Assembly: GCA_963681505.1 (NCBI GenBank)
Contig: OY811982.1
Coordinates: 8,307,044-8,371,043, forward strand
From: Eunapius fragilis
Lineage: Eukaryota; Porifera; Demospongiae; Spongillida; Spongillidae
Length of the DNA stretch: 64,000 nt
Direction of reading: 5' to 3'
Shown here: piece by piece, positions 1 to 12,877 of the stretch
Numbering within the stretch: the stretch's first letter is position 1
Layout of the letters: every line of letters begins with the position of its first letter
Translations under genes and position numbers: made by a program
Notes under the pieces: generated by a model
The model's database searches: none
Told to the model about the DNA's origin: nothing
What the model saw: the letters and a program-made list of their open reading frames with translations, nothing else

Positions 1-106
1 ATGACAGCTAAAAACAATTTAATGTTTTGTATGTGGGTCGACAATTAGGAAATAAAATAAATTGCAATAGCAAAGCATTGATGTTGATGCGTGAATGACT
101 GACTGC

Positions 107-200
107 CCATGGTGTGTGTGTACATGTATGTGTGTGTGTGTGCGTGTGTGCGTGTTCGTGTGTGCGTGTGTGTGTGTGTGTGTGAGTGTGCATGTGTGTG
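107..200. repeat. (GT)n microsatellite
   Basis: Imperfect GT/CA dinucleotide array. The His/Thr-rich open frames across it come from the repeat and are not genes. The flanks up to 800 hold nothing I recognise. Confidence 0.9.
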
Positions 201-797
201 TATAAGTGCACATGGCAACACTAAATTCCCAGCTAAATTCTAACCTGGAGTATCTTCAGGGAAAACCTCACTTTCATTCTACCCTGAGCCTAAATGTCTG
301 GGAAAGCCTCACCTCCTATTAACCCTCCATTTAACTCATTCCCTCACTTTTGGTCATACTCCATCTAACACACTGTCCCCAAAATATTGACACCTGGTAT
401 GGTTGCAGGTCACACATGTATGTATAAAGGATGGTAGAGGTGGGCTGCAATCACTCCAGCTAAATGCCTGCTGCGTTGCTTACCATGGCTGTACTTATAA
501 ATGTATTGCTACAGGTGTTATTGTTTATACATCAATGGTAGGTAGCACCCTTTTGGCTTCTACCCTAGCCTATCCACCTTACCTTGACCAGCGTCAAGGT
601 GTGGGCTGACCAAATGGTAACCTTGGTTCCAGTCACACTCATGGCAGGAGGACAGTGAACCCTCAGTCGCCTGATCCCTTTTGGGCAAACAATCAACTAT
701 GCCATGCACACCACCAATTGGAAACTAAGCATGAGGGAGCATTCTGACAGAATTAAATTACACCAATTACTCTGATCTGAGGTTGTGTATGAATATG

Positions 798-817
798 AGA
801 GTGTGCATGTGTGTGTG

Positions 818-863
<46 letters not shown>
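798..863. repeat. (GT)n microsatellite
   Basis: Second GT dinucleotide array, nearly pure from about 820. From 864 to 1380 I see no gene or known repeat. Confidence 0.9.
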
Positions 864-864
<1 letters not shown>

Positions 865-1384
865 ATTATATTTTATATGGATATTATTTTGTAGAACCAA
901 ATATAATTGGTTCACCAATGAAGATAAATTAAACAAGAAAGAGGTTTTAGTAGGCCAATGAGAGTACTACATGTTGGTAAATATATGTAGTTACAAGTGG
1001 GTGCATGCATGTTTGATATATCTGTGCGTGTGCAAAAGTCAAAAAGGAAGGGTGCGTTTCAGATTAAGCTAGCCCCAGACACTGTGCATTTTCATGCTCT
1101 GCAGCGTTGTGCACGCATACAGTGAAGCAGTTTTACCGAGCCAACACGCTCGATTTCTACGTGCATGCGCTACAGAGTACGTACCGTGTTGCGTAGGCTG
1201 ATGGCAGCTGAATCCATGTATTACGAATCTTTAGCTTCTGCTCGCTATGTTGAAGGGGAACAGAACCAGACGTTTGCAAGAAGCGAAAACGCCGTACTTG
1301 TTGTATAGTGTATGGATGGGCGGAGACATAATTATTTAACAGGAAGTAATTGCATATTCATGCCTCGATGTCAGTCGTAATAGG

Positions 1385-1690
1385 TAAATGGCGCGAAACG
1401 ACCAGGAAATATGCAATTACTTTGCACAGTTGTATCCCCGTAACGGATAAAGAAAAAATTAACGAACAGAACAAATCAATAGATACAGGATCCCTCTACG
1501 TGCAAACCAAACTAGGAGTGAATTGAATCTTCCTGCCGAAAGATATGGCGGGTTTGAACCCCAAGGGATATCGGACGTTGTAACACTGCAACGAAGCTAA
1601 TGCAAGTGCCCATAATCTATCTTACCAGAGGGAAATGGTGCAGTATGAAGTGTTGAAAATAGGAAGTCTATAGCGTTTACCGTTCCGAAT
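1385..1690 (+). repeat. Dispersed repeat R1, copy a
   Basis: This stretch shares a core with 7120-7440 (same strand) and 19440-19770 (opposite strand). The shared landmarks are CCGTAACGGATAA, AATCAATAG.TACAGGA and, in copies a and c, a block with ATGGTGCAGTATGAAGTGT. No coding potential or clear termini are visible. It is probably a decayed transposon family; the boundaries are approximate. Confidence 0.6.
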
Positions 1691-1765
1691 ATATAGCGAT
1701 TCAGACGTGAGTCATTTTTATAACTTTATAAAATATAGCGAAGGGCCATTTTCTCGTGAACTGAC

Positions 1766-1767
<2 letters not shown>

Positions 1768-1804
<37 letters not shown>

Positions 1805-1813
1805 CATATATAT
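1768..1813. repeat. (AT)n microsatellite
   Basis: TA dinucleotide array followed by related ATATAC sequence. Confidence 0.9.
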
Positions 1814-1819
1814 ACAAGT

Positions 1820-1985
1820 AAATAAAAACATTCTCTAACGAGAGAGTTGTTGGTACATAGGATTGACCAATGGTGAATGGTGTAAAAAGCACGGAAACAA
1901 GAGTGACAGAAATTTTAATGGAAAATTGAAATAGGCCTATATTTATCACGTTCATAGCGCATGCCTGGCTAAATATAGGCCTATT
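1820..1985. repeat. Diverged relative of the 52.7-kb hairpin element
   Basis: The sequence from CAAGTAAATAAAAACATTC through GGCCTATATTTA matches, with differences, the left arm and loop-proximal part of the hairpin at 52743-53021. The second arm is missing or replaced, so this is a partial and older copy. Confidence 0.55.
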
Positions 1986-1996
1986 TAAATTTACGC

Positions 1997-2200
1997 GCTG
2001 CAACAGCGGAAAAGGCCCAGCTCGCAACAACGGAACATAAGGCATATTCATGTTGTTCATAGCGCAAACTTACTGCTTTCATCTACATGTATCAATATCA
2101 ATTAAAAGGGTGTGCTATGTACACCAACAGCTTTCCAACTCCACCATGAATGTGCCTTATTTTCCGTTGCTACGAGTTGTGACTTTTCCGCTGTTGCAGC
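1997..2200. mobile_element. Small foldback (MITE-like) element
   Basis: About 55 bp beginning GCTGCAACAGCGGAAAAG at 1997 recurs as the reverse complement ending at 2200, with about 85 bp between the arms. This is a terminal-inverted-repeat element of about 204 bp with no coding capacity. No clear target duplication is visible. Confidence 0.65.
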
Positions 2201-2338
2201 CGGTACTGTACTGTTTTACCCAATGCTGCATATATAATCTACCACCTGTTCTGACATACGGTTACTACGCAACCTCTATAACATGCCCGCGAAATATAAA
2301 TAATACTTCGTGGAGTTATTATTGTTAGATAGTAACTA

Positions 2339-3506
2339 AGGTAAACTGCCATATTAGAACAGGTTGGCCTTATTGGAACAGGGGGGGGGTCAGAATAACC
2401 GCAGCCTATAACCACAGTTGATAATACCCTTTAGCGAACTACGCCCCTAAGTAGTTAATTTGTTTTTACGTACGTACGAAAGCTAGTTAGTAAACCTCTT
2501 ACTTCTTGGAGGCTAAGCGTGGAAGAAATGGCTGGCAGCGAAAGGGAAAGCGCCTATCCCAGTTAATAGTAAAGATGTCACGATGGACTTATGTAAACGA
2601 TATCGCTCCACAGAACCGACCCGTTCGTGGGGTCAAAGGAAGTAGGCCTACCATTTGGTAAATATAAGGCCAAACTGCAGTGCCCAGGACACGTCACCAC
2701 TGATCTGAACGCCATAAAAATCATACCGATTGTGTACCCGATATAAGCGCATCTATCAATAATTTTCCAATAGTATTTATTACAATAATTTAACCAAGTA
2801 TAGGTAAACAAGTTTTGTTTTGCTGAATTCCAGCGATTCTCAGGGGGCTGTAGAAGAGGTAGGGATTTGAAACTCATTCTTTCTTGTGTAGATTTGTGTT
2901 ATAACCGTAACTTAGCGATGCCAATTTCCACCATGCAAGCTATGGCTCATTTAGTACTCACTTCCGGTAATTTTCAATGGAGGTCACGAAGCCTCTCTTT
3001 GACTTGAAGTAGCTCTTCCGCGTAACCACTTATAACAAAGTTTTAAGCTTAAAATCGATGTCTCATGACTTATGAATAGAAAGATGGGGAAAAGGAGGGC
3101 TTTTGCTAGCTCTTGCAATGCATGGCGTTTTTAAAATCACTACCCCTCGAACTAACAAAAAGTGACATAGTTGCCGACAGAGAACGCAAATCTATTTTTT
3201 TGTGTGTTTAGAACTTCACTTCGAATACTTCTAGATATGTTGGCGGCGTTGCTGGTTGTCTGTACGATTGAAACTATTAAAAAAGCTACGACACACCCCC
3301 CTGTTCTAATTTGGCACTCATCGCGAACCCCCCCCCCTCAGAGGTGCGAGTGGATATACAAAACGAAAGGTGCTGGAAAACTTTTAAAACGATGGTATGG
3401 TGCGCACCCATCAGTAGTGACACTTGGTGGTGTTAAAACGTCCTCCAGACGATGCGTTTGGCTTGTACGGTCCGTTTAAAAACCGTTCTAATATGGCAGC
3501 TTACCT
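2339..3506 (+). mobile_element. 1.17-kb TIR element, copy 1
   Basis: The ends are inverted repeats of AGGTAARCTGCCATATTAGAAC, flanked by TA at both sides (2337-2338 and 3507-3508), consistent with a TA target duplication. A second copy lies inverted at 15404-16544. Both keep a similar roughly 95-codon frame (minus strand here, 2578-2877), but it matches no transposase I recognise. It is most simply a non-autonomous element; the TA site suggests, but does not prove, a mariner-like mobiliser. Confidence 0.8.
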
Positions 3507-3763
3507 TACATGTTCTCAGCCTGTACGATGAGACTTGAGAGTGAACCACAATAGCGTTGCTTTATTTGTTACAGCATGTGATCACACAGGTCTGCATATG
3601 ACACAAGGGAGCATGTCACATTGACCACAGCACTGAATGCAGTTAACGCGTACATTTTTATACGCGTTAATGACATGCGTAAAAAAGCAACGCGTGGAAA
3701 TCGGCCATAATAGTCACGCATTATCGTTAATTTACGAACCCAATACGCGAAAGTACGCGTTAC

Positions 3764-3963
3764 NNNNNNNNNNNNNNNNNNNNNNNNNNNNNNNNNNNNN
3801 NNNNNNNNNNNNNNNNNNNNNNNNNNNNNNNNNNNNNNNNNNNNNNNNNNNNNNNNNNNNNNNNNNNNNNNNNNNNNNNNNNNNNNNNNNNNNNNNNNNN
3901 NNNNNNNNNNNNNNNNNNNNNNNNNNNNNNNNNNNNNNNNNNNNNNNNNNNNNNNNNNNNNNN
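3764..3963. other. Assembly gap (200 N)
   Basis: Exactly 200 undetermined bases. The left flank (3640-3763) is rich in ACGCGT-containing repeats. Frames crossing the gap are meaningless. Confidence 0.99.
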
Positions 3964-4450
3964 ATCTCCTCCTCATTCTCCTCCTCCCCTTCCACCTTCT
4001 TGGGTAGGGAGGGTATTTAATACTAACCACTTTGTTTCAAAGGAAGTGTTCATCTCGATATATATGTTTTCACCTAGGAGTCAGTGGAATGTATTTTTTG
4101 GGATGTGCAAACTACATGCAACTAGAAAAAGGCTATTATAAGAGATTATATACAGAGCCTGTGCAAGAACTGAACTCTAGAGCTCTACACAAGGGAATGT
4201 ATGTTGGTATAAGCCTTTATGAATATTAATATACCCTTATCAGTACAGATTGTGGGTGGCCAGTGGTTTACTTAGACAAGCAAGCATGGTAGAATGGTAC
4301 ATGGTAGAATCCAAAGTTCCTTGTACATTGTACATGCTCGACATGGAAGTTAGAACTAGTAGTTTTGAACTACATGCGTGCATGTCATAGCACTAAGGTC
4401 TTTCCAAAAACAAAGTATACTATAAATAAGGAGAGGGGGGAAAAAGAGGA

Positions 4451-4486
4451 GGGGGGGGGGGGGGGGGGGGGGGGGGCATCTGATGT
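4451..4486. repeat. Poly-G tract (36 G)
   Basis: Uninterrupted run of G. The length is likely unreliable in the assembly. From 3964 to 4700 I see no gene. Confidence 0.9.
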
Positions 4487-4710
4487 CTCTGCCTAATTGT
4501 TGGCAGTGCCTACTAGGTTGTTGCATCGTCACCTTTTTAATAACCCATGAAAGGTTATATTGCTAGAACATTATATATGCTGAAGTGCCAAAATGATTCC
4601 GGGTGCTTGCAAATTTACAACACATTGACTTACAATACCAATAGTTTTAAAGCTGGATAAATAAGGAATTGTATCTTCCGACACATGTCTCTTATCATTT
4701 ATTTATACAA

Positions 4711-6718
4711 TGGAAAGGAGGAGAAGGAGAGGGAGGAGGAGGAGGGTGGATGCAATGGGAAGAAAGGTAGAAGGAGGAGGAGGAGGAGGAGAAGGAGGTA
4801 GAGGAAGGGGAGGAGAAGGTGGGGGTGGATGCAACGGGAAGAATGGAAGGAGGGGGAGGAGAGGGAGGATGCAACAGGTAGGAAGGTAAAAGTAGGAGGA
4901 TGCCGGATGAGGAGGAGGTGTGGATGCAATTAAAAGAAAGGAGGGGAGGGGAGGGGAGGAGAGAGGAGGAGGAGGAGGAGGAGGGGGAGGAGGAGGAGGA
5001 GGATGGGTGGATGAAGGAAGATAGGAAGAAAAGGAGGGAGAGGAGGAGGAGGAGGAGGGGAGGAGGAGGGGAGGGGAGGGGAGGATGAAGGAAGATAGGA
5101 AGAGGAGGTAGAGGAGGAGAGAAGGTGGGTGTGGATGCAACGGGAAGAATGGAAGGAAGAGGAGGGGGAGGAGAGGGAGGATGAAACAGTTAGGAAGGTA
5201 GAAGTAGCGGGAGGATGAGGATGAGGGGATGTGTGAATGCAATCAAAACAAAAGGAGGAGTAGGGTGTTAGGTTAATAGGAAGGAGGGTAGGAGGGAAAA
5301 TGAGAGGGAGTAAGAGGCGGAGGAGGGGATGGGAAGGGGAGGAGGAGAGGAGGAGGAGGGTAGAGGAGGGGAGACGGAGAGGAGGAGGAGGGGAGGAGGA
5401 TGGTGGATGAAGATAGGAGGAGGAGGAGGGGGAGGGGAGGGAGGAGAGGGAGGAGAGGAGGAGGAGGATGGGTGGATGGAGGGGGAGGAGGGGAGGATGC
5501 AACAGGTAGGAAGGTAGAAGTAGGAGGATGAGGAGGAGGAGGGGAGGTGTGGATGCAATCAAAAGAAAGGAGGAGGGGGAGGGGTAGGTGTAATAGGAAG
5601 GAAGGTAGGAGGGAAAATGAGAGGGAGTAAGAGGAGGAGGAGGGGGAGGAGGAGGAGGGGAAGGGGAGGAGAGGAGAAGGATGGGTGGATGAAGGAAGAT
5701 AGGAAGAGGAGGAGGGGGAGAAGGAGAAGGAGGTAGAGGAGAAGGTGGGGGTGGATGCAACGTGAAGAATGGAAGGAAGAGGAGGGGAGGAGGGGAGGAG
5801 GAGGATGGGTGGATAAAGGAAGATAGGAGGAGGTGGTGGGAAAGGAGGAGAAGGAAGTAGAGGTGGGAAGGAGATTGTGGGGGTGGATGCAACGGGAAGA
5901 ATGGAAGGAGGAGGAGGGGGAGGAGTGGATGCAACAGGTAGGAAGGTAGAAGTAGGAGGATGAGGAGGAGGAAGGGGAGGTGTGCATGCAATCAAAAAAA
6001 GGAGGAGGGGAGGGTAGGTGTAATAGGAAGGAAGGTGGGAGGGAAAATGAGAGGGAGTAAGAGGAGTAGGGGGAGGGGAGGAGGAGGAGGGGAGGGGAGG
6101 AGGAGGGAGGGGAGGGGAGGAGGAGGGGGAGGAGAGGAGGAGGAGGATGGGTGGATGGAGGGGGAGGAGGGGAGGATGCAACAGGTAGGAAGGTAGAAGT
6201 AGGAGGAGGAGGAGGGGGAGGTGTGGATACAATCAAAAGAAAGGAGGAGGGGGAGAGGTAGGTGTAATAGGAAGGAAGGTAGGAGGAAAAATGAGAGGGA
6301 GTAAGAGGAGGGGAGTCGGAGGAGGAGGAGGGGGAGGAGAAGTTGGGGGTGGATGCAATGGGAAAAAGAAAGGAGGAGGGGAGGATGCAACAGGTAGGAC
6401 AGGTGCAACAGGTAGGAACGTAGAAGTAGGAGGATGAGGAGGAGGGGGAGGTGTGGATGCAATCAAAAGAAAGGAGGAGGGGTGTTATGTGTAATAGGAG
6501 GGAAGGTAGGAGGGAAAATGAGAGGGAGTAAAAGAAGGAGGAGGAGAGGAGAGGAGGAGGAGAGGAGGAGGAGGAGGAGGAGGAGGAGGAGGAGAAGGAG
6601 GAGGAGGAGGAGGAGGAGGAGGAGGAGGAGGAGGAGGATGGGTGGATGAAGGAAGATAGGAAGAGGTGGAGGGAGAGGAGGAGGAGGAGGAGGAGGAGGA
6701 GGAGGAGGTAAGAAAGAA
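4711..6718. repeat. GGA-rich compound minisatellite
   Basis: About 2 kb of strand-asymmetric purine (GGA/GAA) sequence. Within it longer modules recur irregularly, every roughly 230-430 bp. One is anchored by GTGTGGATGCAATCAAAAG (for example 5549, 6450), another by GTAATAGGAAGGAAGGTAGG, and a third by GGATGCAACAGGTAGGAAGG. Long Ser/Pro/Leu frames on the minus strand and Glu/Arg/Gly frames on the plus strand arise only because the repeat lacks stops. Confidence 0.9.
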
Positions 6719-7119
6719 AGAAGGGCAGTGAATATGAATGGTCTAGAGAGATATGCCATACTAAGTAAAGGTACTGCAGTTTGTGTACCAGATAACTGAC
6801 TGCCGCAAGCAAGTCATCTGGTCCCCAGACTAGTGTAGAGGGTGTAGAGGGTGAAGAAGGGGCCCCATGATTAGAAGGCATGGTACGTGCATGCTTACAT
6901 GTACATGCCACAAACTGAGCAGATATAGAAAAAGGGTGCACAATATAAACTACCATGAACATTCACAGCATCCATCATAAGCGATACATGTGAACGTACG
7001 ATACTGTTTTATGTTGAAACGTAGCGTACGAGGTACGATCGCTTATATACCACGTAGAACGATCAAAGCGGAGTTAATTACCTAACTTCAAATTTAAAGG
7101 GCGTGACCATTACATAATG

Positions 7120-7440
7120 GCATATTGGAATAGGGTGAGTGGCGCGAAATGTCGAATTACTTTGAAAATCCATATCTCCGTAACGGATAAGAAAAAACGT
7201 AACGATCTGCAGAAATCAATAGCTACAGGACTCTTCTATGTATACTCCAAATTTGACATGTTATCGTCACTCGTATCTGGAGAAATGAGGAATCTTAACC
7301 CATTGGGTTAGAGACCTTTATAACCATGGCATGGAAATTATCTAGAGCACCAAAATCGGTTTGCACAGAGAGAACTGATGTGTGAACAAGTGTACGAAAT
7401 TTGAAAAGAAAATATAAAACCGTTGTGAAGATATGTTGCT
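7120..7440 (+). repeat. Dispersed repeat R1, copy b
   Basis: Same orientation as copy a. It shares GGCGCGAAA, the CCGTAACGGATAA block and the AATCAATAG.TACAGGA block. From 7441 to 10316 I find no supported gene. That stretch contains GC-rich TIR-like sequence near 8010 and 8954. Confidence 0.6.
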
Positions 7441-10316
7441 TTGTATAAGGTACAATTTTTATAGTGATAAAATTAAAACTCCAGAAGGGTGATTTTGCTG
7501 GACACCGTCCCAATTATATATATATAATGCCAATGATGTGAAATGCTCTGAGCTTGGGTGGAAGTGTGTCCTACTAGCTGTGGAGAGCTATGGGTTGAGG
7601 GGTACAGAAGCTAGGCAGCACCTGGCACGATTGCCTTCTCGTGCTACCTCCAGTTTGTACGGGAGACTCAATTTGACCCCTGGTGAGGGCAAATGTTCGA
7701 GCTCTGCTGTCCCATCCAATGTCCTTTCAAGATACCTGTTAGATAGTGTGTTACATAATAATCCATTATTAGTAACATTTTGTTATTTTGAATATGTACT
7801 GCTTTGAATCTATATAGGCTTTTGATATCTTTAATTCGCAGAAACTGGTAAATCAATACAAGCCTGGCATGCATGCAGCCTCTTGCATTGTGATGTCTTT
7901 AGCCTGAAATACATTGGAAGCATTGTCGGTTCGCAATAACACGGTTAAGTTTATTCATAACCCGTGGTGACGCGAGGAAGGGAAATGCCCCCGCACCTCC
8001 ATATTCGGGGGTGGGGGGGGGGGGGGTTGCTCCTCCGCCCCTGATTTTTGCCTTTGGAATATTGCTTTTTCTCGCGGTTTTGAAGCCATTTTATTACTTA
8101 AGACCGCTCTGGGCAGGCGTGTCTCTTACATGTACGTTACTGCCACTGACAATCACCGCACCATTGCAAAAGGTCTCGGCGTCCACAAAGGCCACTTTGG
8201 GCGTATGAGGGGCTCAAAGCGAGTGATATAACCTCTAAACACCTTTAAACCTTTTTCCTAAGGGTCCGTTCCTTTGGGCCGGACACTTACACCTTTTTTG
8301 AATGTATTGCATGCAGTTGCTTGGCCGCGTTCTGAATATACCAGTGTTGGGGGGGGGTTGGAAGCTTAGATCTGGACCGCCACTTTCCCATTCAACAGCA
8401 GCACTAATCGTATACAGATTTATATCTCGTCTTATCACTGTAAAAGCTCAGGATATGGGTGCTTGCATTGCCAGCAGGCCACAACAAAGGTGGTAGGATA
8501 TGATATTGTTCTTATTGTGTAACTTTTCTGAAACTTACAGCTCTCACCCATACCCTTCTCTAAGGCCTTAATAGCCGGAAGCACCATGTACCACCACGGT
8601 GCATAGGCAGACGACATTTTTAGCCACTAATTTGGCCGCACGGCCGGCTGAGCGCTTACCAGGCATGCAAGTTCAAATACAAACTACAGCATAGCGGCTC
8701 GGACATCAGCACTTTCACACATTCCGGCGCATATCAGCACATGCACATAATTAAATTCACAAGACATTTGTAGAAACAGTTACATGTAGCTTTCTCATCG
8801 AAGACATATAATTACATTGTAAGTGGTGAATTCATTAGATCGATAGCGTTAACAAAGAAAGCTAATAGTTTCTAACAAATTTCTTGTGAATGTAATTATT
8901 TGTGCTGATATGCGAATGTGTGAAAGTGCTGATGTGCGAGCCGCTACTGAAGGCAGTGGCGTAGCGAGTGGGGGGCAGGGGGGGGACATATGTCCCGGGC
9001 GCAGGGGTTTAGGGGCGCCAAATAGACAATTTGCACAGATTATTATCGCGCTAACGGGAACGGGCCCGCGGGCACATCTTGAGTCATGTTAACAAAAATC
9101 TGCACTCGATCTGCACGCAAACTTTTAAATTTATTTCTAATCGCCGACATTGGAGATACGGTGTCCAATCGTCTGAAGGTTACGGTTTTTCCCAAAGCCG
9201 ATAAAATCTGTTGTGGGCACCCATATTACTAAATTTGGGAAAATTGCGCGATCATATAACTCTAACTCCGAAAGTTATAATACCAAACGAATTCGGCACT
9301 AAGTTTCTCCATTGTCTTCTGTAGGGCCTTTTCATAACGCTAACATGACGCTTCAATCGTGGCAAAAATACAAAGTAATTATCCGAGCGAATCAGAAATT
9401 TGTTTAAAGGTTCAAGTGTGGAACGAGGGAGCGTTATCTCTGTCTGAGCTTTCTAAGCGTCGGCAGTTTTACTACATTGTAGGTATTCGATAACTGTCGC
9501 TGAAGTCCAATTCATTCTACAGTATTGGCAATCGTATTCATGGCTCTTCAATCCTACAAGAAGTTACGAACGTAGGTTTGGATAGAGTATGCAGGCACCT
9601 CTACTTGTACTATGTAAAAATTAAGAACCCACAAAAACGTATGCAGTAAGTGGTACAATTAATATCGTTGAACTAATAGCTAGGTACAGTTGCTAAATCA
9701 TGAATGGGAAATGTGAAATTGGCTGTATACCACATTTCACTCGGTTTTCATATGGCACAGTAGTTATTAGAATCTATTTTGTTTTAACCATTTCATCTTC
9801 TAATTGTCCTTTCCCCATATTCTCAAATCAAATAATGGCAGATTATTACAATGTAAAAAGAGCAGCTGTAAGTACTACCAAACACAAGTACAGTATTGAC
9901 ATAGCCATAAAACATGAACACCCTGGTAAGTGTGGGATGTATGCCCTACTGAAATTCAAATATCAGTATTTAACTTGCTTTCAAACAGTCACAACATTAT
10001 CCTTTTAAAAAGCTGTTCCATTGAGATAATTCAAACATATAAAGGATGGCTGAAAGTCACCATATGAGATGGCAACCCCTGGACCTATATTCAATATGAG
10101 TGATATTTGGTTAATAAGATAGTGGGCTGTTTGATTTTATGCATTGTTTTATATAGTATGTGGATTATTGTATGTGGAGTATATATCTTTAAATAAGAGG
10201 GCTGTATATGTATCACTATTGAAAATAATTAGTACTCCACTCCTCTTCCTTCAATCCTGCCATACACAGTATTATTTGCATGGCAACGTCTACAACCTTT
10301 CAATGGACTAACTGAC

Positions 10317-10418
10317 CTCATTATCCATGTTCACATCAATACCTGGAGTGGATACGAGGTGCTCCACACATGAAGTATGACCTCCCCTTAGAGCAAGGTG
10401 TAATGGAGTATCACCATA
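10317..10418 (-). CDS. Ankyrin-repeat exon (partial gene)
   Basis: A 102-bp exon reading GDTPLHLALRGGHTSCVEHL followed by VSTPGIDVN, which is one 34-residue ankyrin repeat. It is preceded on the minus strand by an AG acceptor and followed by a GTCAGT donor. Its length, phase and boundaries match the exon at 11971-12072, so both probably belong to one gene running leftward from a first repeat exon near 21.3 kb. Ankyrin repeats are protein-binding scaffolds. No partner domain is visible here, so the specific function is unknown. Confidence 0.65.
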
Positions 10419-11418
10419 CTGGAGTGAGTAAAAAGGTTGTGCGTTGGAAACAATGGTCATGTGTACATGTACCACATAGTCATGAGCAAGGCCATTGATA
10501 CAAGAAATTATTGAGTACACAACCCGATTTATTCTCCTTCATACCACCTAACAGGTCCCCATCTAAGCATACACTGCACATCCATGTATAAGAGTAGTGG
10601 TCACCTGCATGATGAAGACCACACGCATATGCACGTCTGTTGGCTGTACAATAGTGCAGACTACATAGTGGATATATCACGAAAATGTTGGTCCGCCGAA
10701 AATTTTGGTCCCAGTAACAGGAACAAAAGTTTCAGGTAAACTCGGTCCCCCCGGACCAAATTTTCCTAAAAATTTTGACCCAGGGCTGAAAATTTAGTCC
10801 TAGCCTTTGCTTGCGCCTGCGTGTGCTCCACACAAGGTGTTATGTGCATCCAGAAAGCTATACTTCCTTATACTTTGGAACCGAATAAAGGATCTTCGTA
10901 TGTTGTGGGAAGTCTTGTTGGCAAAGTGTACGAGTATTTTGATAGTGGCAAATATTGCGATGTGGGGAGTCAAGAGAAATAAAGCGAACGATAAGGAAAA
11001 AAGCCCTGAAGTTTTCAGCATCGAACAAAAGAAAGCTATTTTTAAGCAAAAAAGGAAGGGCAAGGCAAGTACCTTTTGCATGTACATCTATACAGCTATA
11101 TGTGAACTCACCATTCATAACTAATCAGTGCTAAGATGCGCTTACATTATGCAATGACGAATACTAAATGCATTCATACCATGCATATTACTTTTTCTTA
11201 GGGAGAAGTTTTATACATTCAGAGTGCCAAAGAGCAACGATAAATTGCTCTTCCTGTCACATTGCATGACCCCACATCTGGCCACATGGGGAAAAGCAGA
11301 ACTATTTTCAGAATAAAGAGAGCTTTATGTGGCATTGGATGGTTAAATATGTCAATAATCTGGTTGGTTTTATCCTCATTCGGTTAATGCATATGTAATG
11401 TGTAATTGTTCACTTTAG

Positions 11419-11646
11419 ATATCAAAGTGTGATGTGCATGTGTCAGTGGATCAACAGAAAGTGTGGGCAACAGAAGTCGAAAAATATGCCACTGCCAATT
11501 TGCTTGGCACAACAATATTTGTGTATTGTCCTTCAGGCACTAGCAACAAATGGCTGAGATTCGCTCTAAACAAATGCCATGATGACAACAGTCATGCACA
11601 AGAGTGTCTTTATGTATGCAACCTTGTCAAAAATTTGAAACTGTGA
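11419..11646 (+). pseudogene. OTU-like cysteine protease relic
   Basis: The frame reads WATEVEKYATANLLGTTIFV, then WLRF and ECLYVCNL. This resembles the C-terminal half of OTU deubiquitinase domains often carried by invertebrate transposons (the pattern is W-x-T-x-x-E-x-x-A-x-A-x-x-L-x-x-x-I-x-V). The catalytic Asp/Cys half is not seen upstream, and the expected His near the end is lost at the stop. The A/G-rich frame at 10807-11100 may be an upstream exon but is not recognisable. The assignment rests on pattern memory only. Confidence 0.35.
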
Positions 11647-11970
11647 AGCGGATGTAACATATAGACTATTTCAAATTTTATATGAAATTTATATATGAAA
11701 TTTATATGAAATTTACAGTGGGACCATTTCATTCGAAATAAGTGGTCTGGGGGACCAAAAATTTCAATGACAAAATTGGTCCCCAGAACCAAAATTACCG
11801 AGACAAAGATCTCAGTGACAGATACATGAAGTACCTCCCATGATAACTAAATATGCATCTCTATCAATTAGAAATATCACTTGTTAATACAATTTGTTAG
11901 TCCATCCAACAGCTGCAAAAAAGGTCAATAGTACCCTCAAATTAACATCTATTTTCAATTGACAACTTAC

Positions 11971-12072
11971 AAAACCCTTAATGTTCACATCAATACCAGG
12001 AGTTGAAAGGAGATAGTCCAGACAAGTAGTATGACCTCCCCTTGCAGCAATGTGTAACGGAGTATCACCATT
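11971..12072 (-). CDS. Ankyrin-repeat exon (partial gene)
   Basis: A 102-bp exon encoding GDTPLHIAARGGHTTCLDYL then LSTPGIDVN. An AG acceptor lies on its right and a GTAAGT donor on its left. It is very similar to the exon at 10317-10418, so the two look like recent exon duplicates within an ankyrin gene. A third, degraded exon of the same type lies at 12455-12565. Confidence 0.65.
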
Positions 12073-12454
12073 CTGATATGGATGCAATCATTTAGCCAAC
12101 ATTGTGGGTCCAATGTACACATGTACACGTGCATGTGCATGTAATAAAAACTGCCAAAGGTGTGCCCATGTTAATGCAACCTGAGTTTGATATTATTGTC
12201 ATGCAGCAGGCTATGTGTGGTTAGTGGTAAGAGAACCCATGGGGGGCATATGAGGGCAGAGGGTAACAATGTAAAAATTATATCTCCAAAGGCTCTGTGT
12301 ACTATCAAGCAGACTTCCAACAAGTACATGCGGACAAACCTTTGCCGCCCAAACTCCACACTGAATTGGCAGAAGGTTGGGTGGTATCACTATTTAGTAC
12401 TCTAAAAATGCTTTCAGTCTCCATCCTGCCATTATTATTCGAACGTTAATCTGC

Positions 12455-12565
12455 AAAGCATGCCTTTAATGTTTACATCAATACCAGGACACCATGGACA
12501 GGAGATGCTCCACACAAGTATGTATGACCTTCCAATAGAGCACTGTTTAATGGAGAATCACCATA
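12455..12565 (-). pseudogene. Degenerate ankyrin exon
   Basis: The sequence aligns with the two neighbouring ankyrin exons (shared ACATCAATACCAGGA, GACCTTCC and GGAGAATCACCATA). The frame is disrupted by insertions and no proper splice sites remain. It is an exon duplicate that has decayed. Confidence 0.5.
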
Positions 12566-12877
12566 TACAGGCGCAGCGAAACCGCTATCCGGAGACAGAT
12601 TGCAACGGTACTCCGTCTCTTTCGAACACGACGGACTTCTACGTAAATGTTACGGAAACGTTTAGTGACGGTGCCCGTGTATGTGCAATGGTAATCGACG
12701 AACGCTACAGCACGGTACCGTCCACATATAGTTATTGACGTCATGGTCACGTGATATAAGTCACCTCCGTTCAAATTCGAAAATGAGCGGCATGCGACGT
12801 TACTGTCACCATTGTGGTGAATACGAGTGTAGATCTACATGTCCTGAGTGCTTCAAATCAGCAGATGTAACACACAT

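Noticed and set aside
3569..4030. Frames spanning the N gap
   Set aside because: The middle is undetermined sequence, so the frames are artefacts.
4703..6962. Long Ser/Pro/Leu-rich frames over the GGA tract, up to 467 codons
   Set aside because: They exist only because the polypurine repeat has no stop codons. Several overlap in different frames and none has a recognisable domain.
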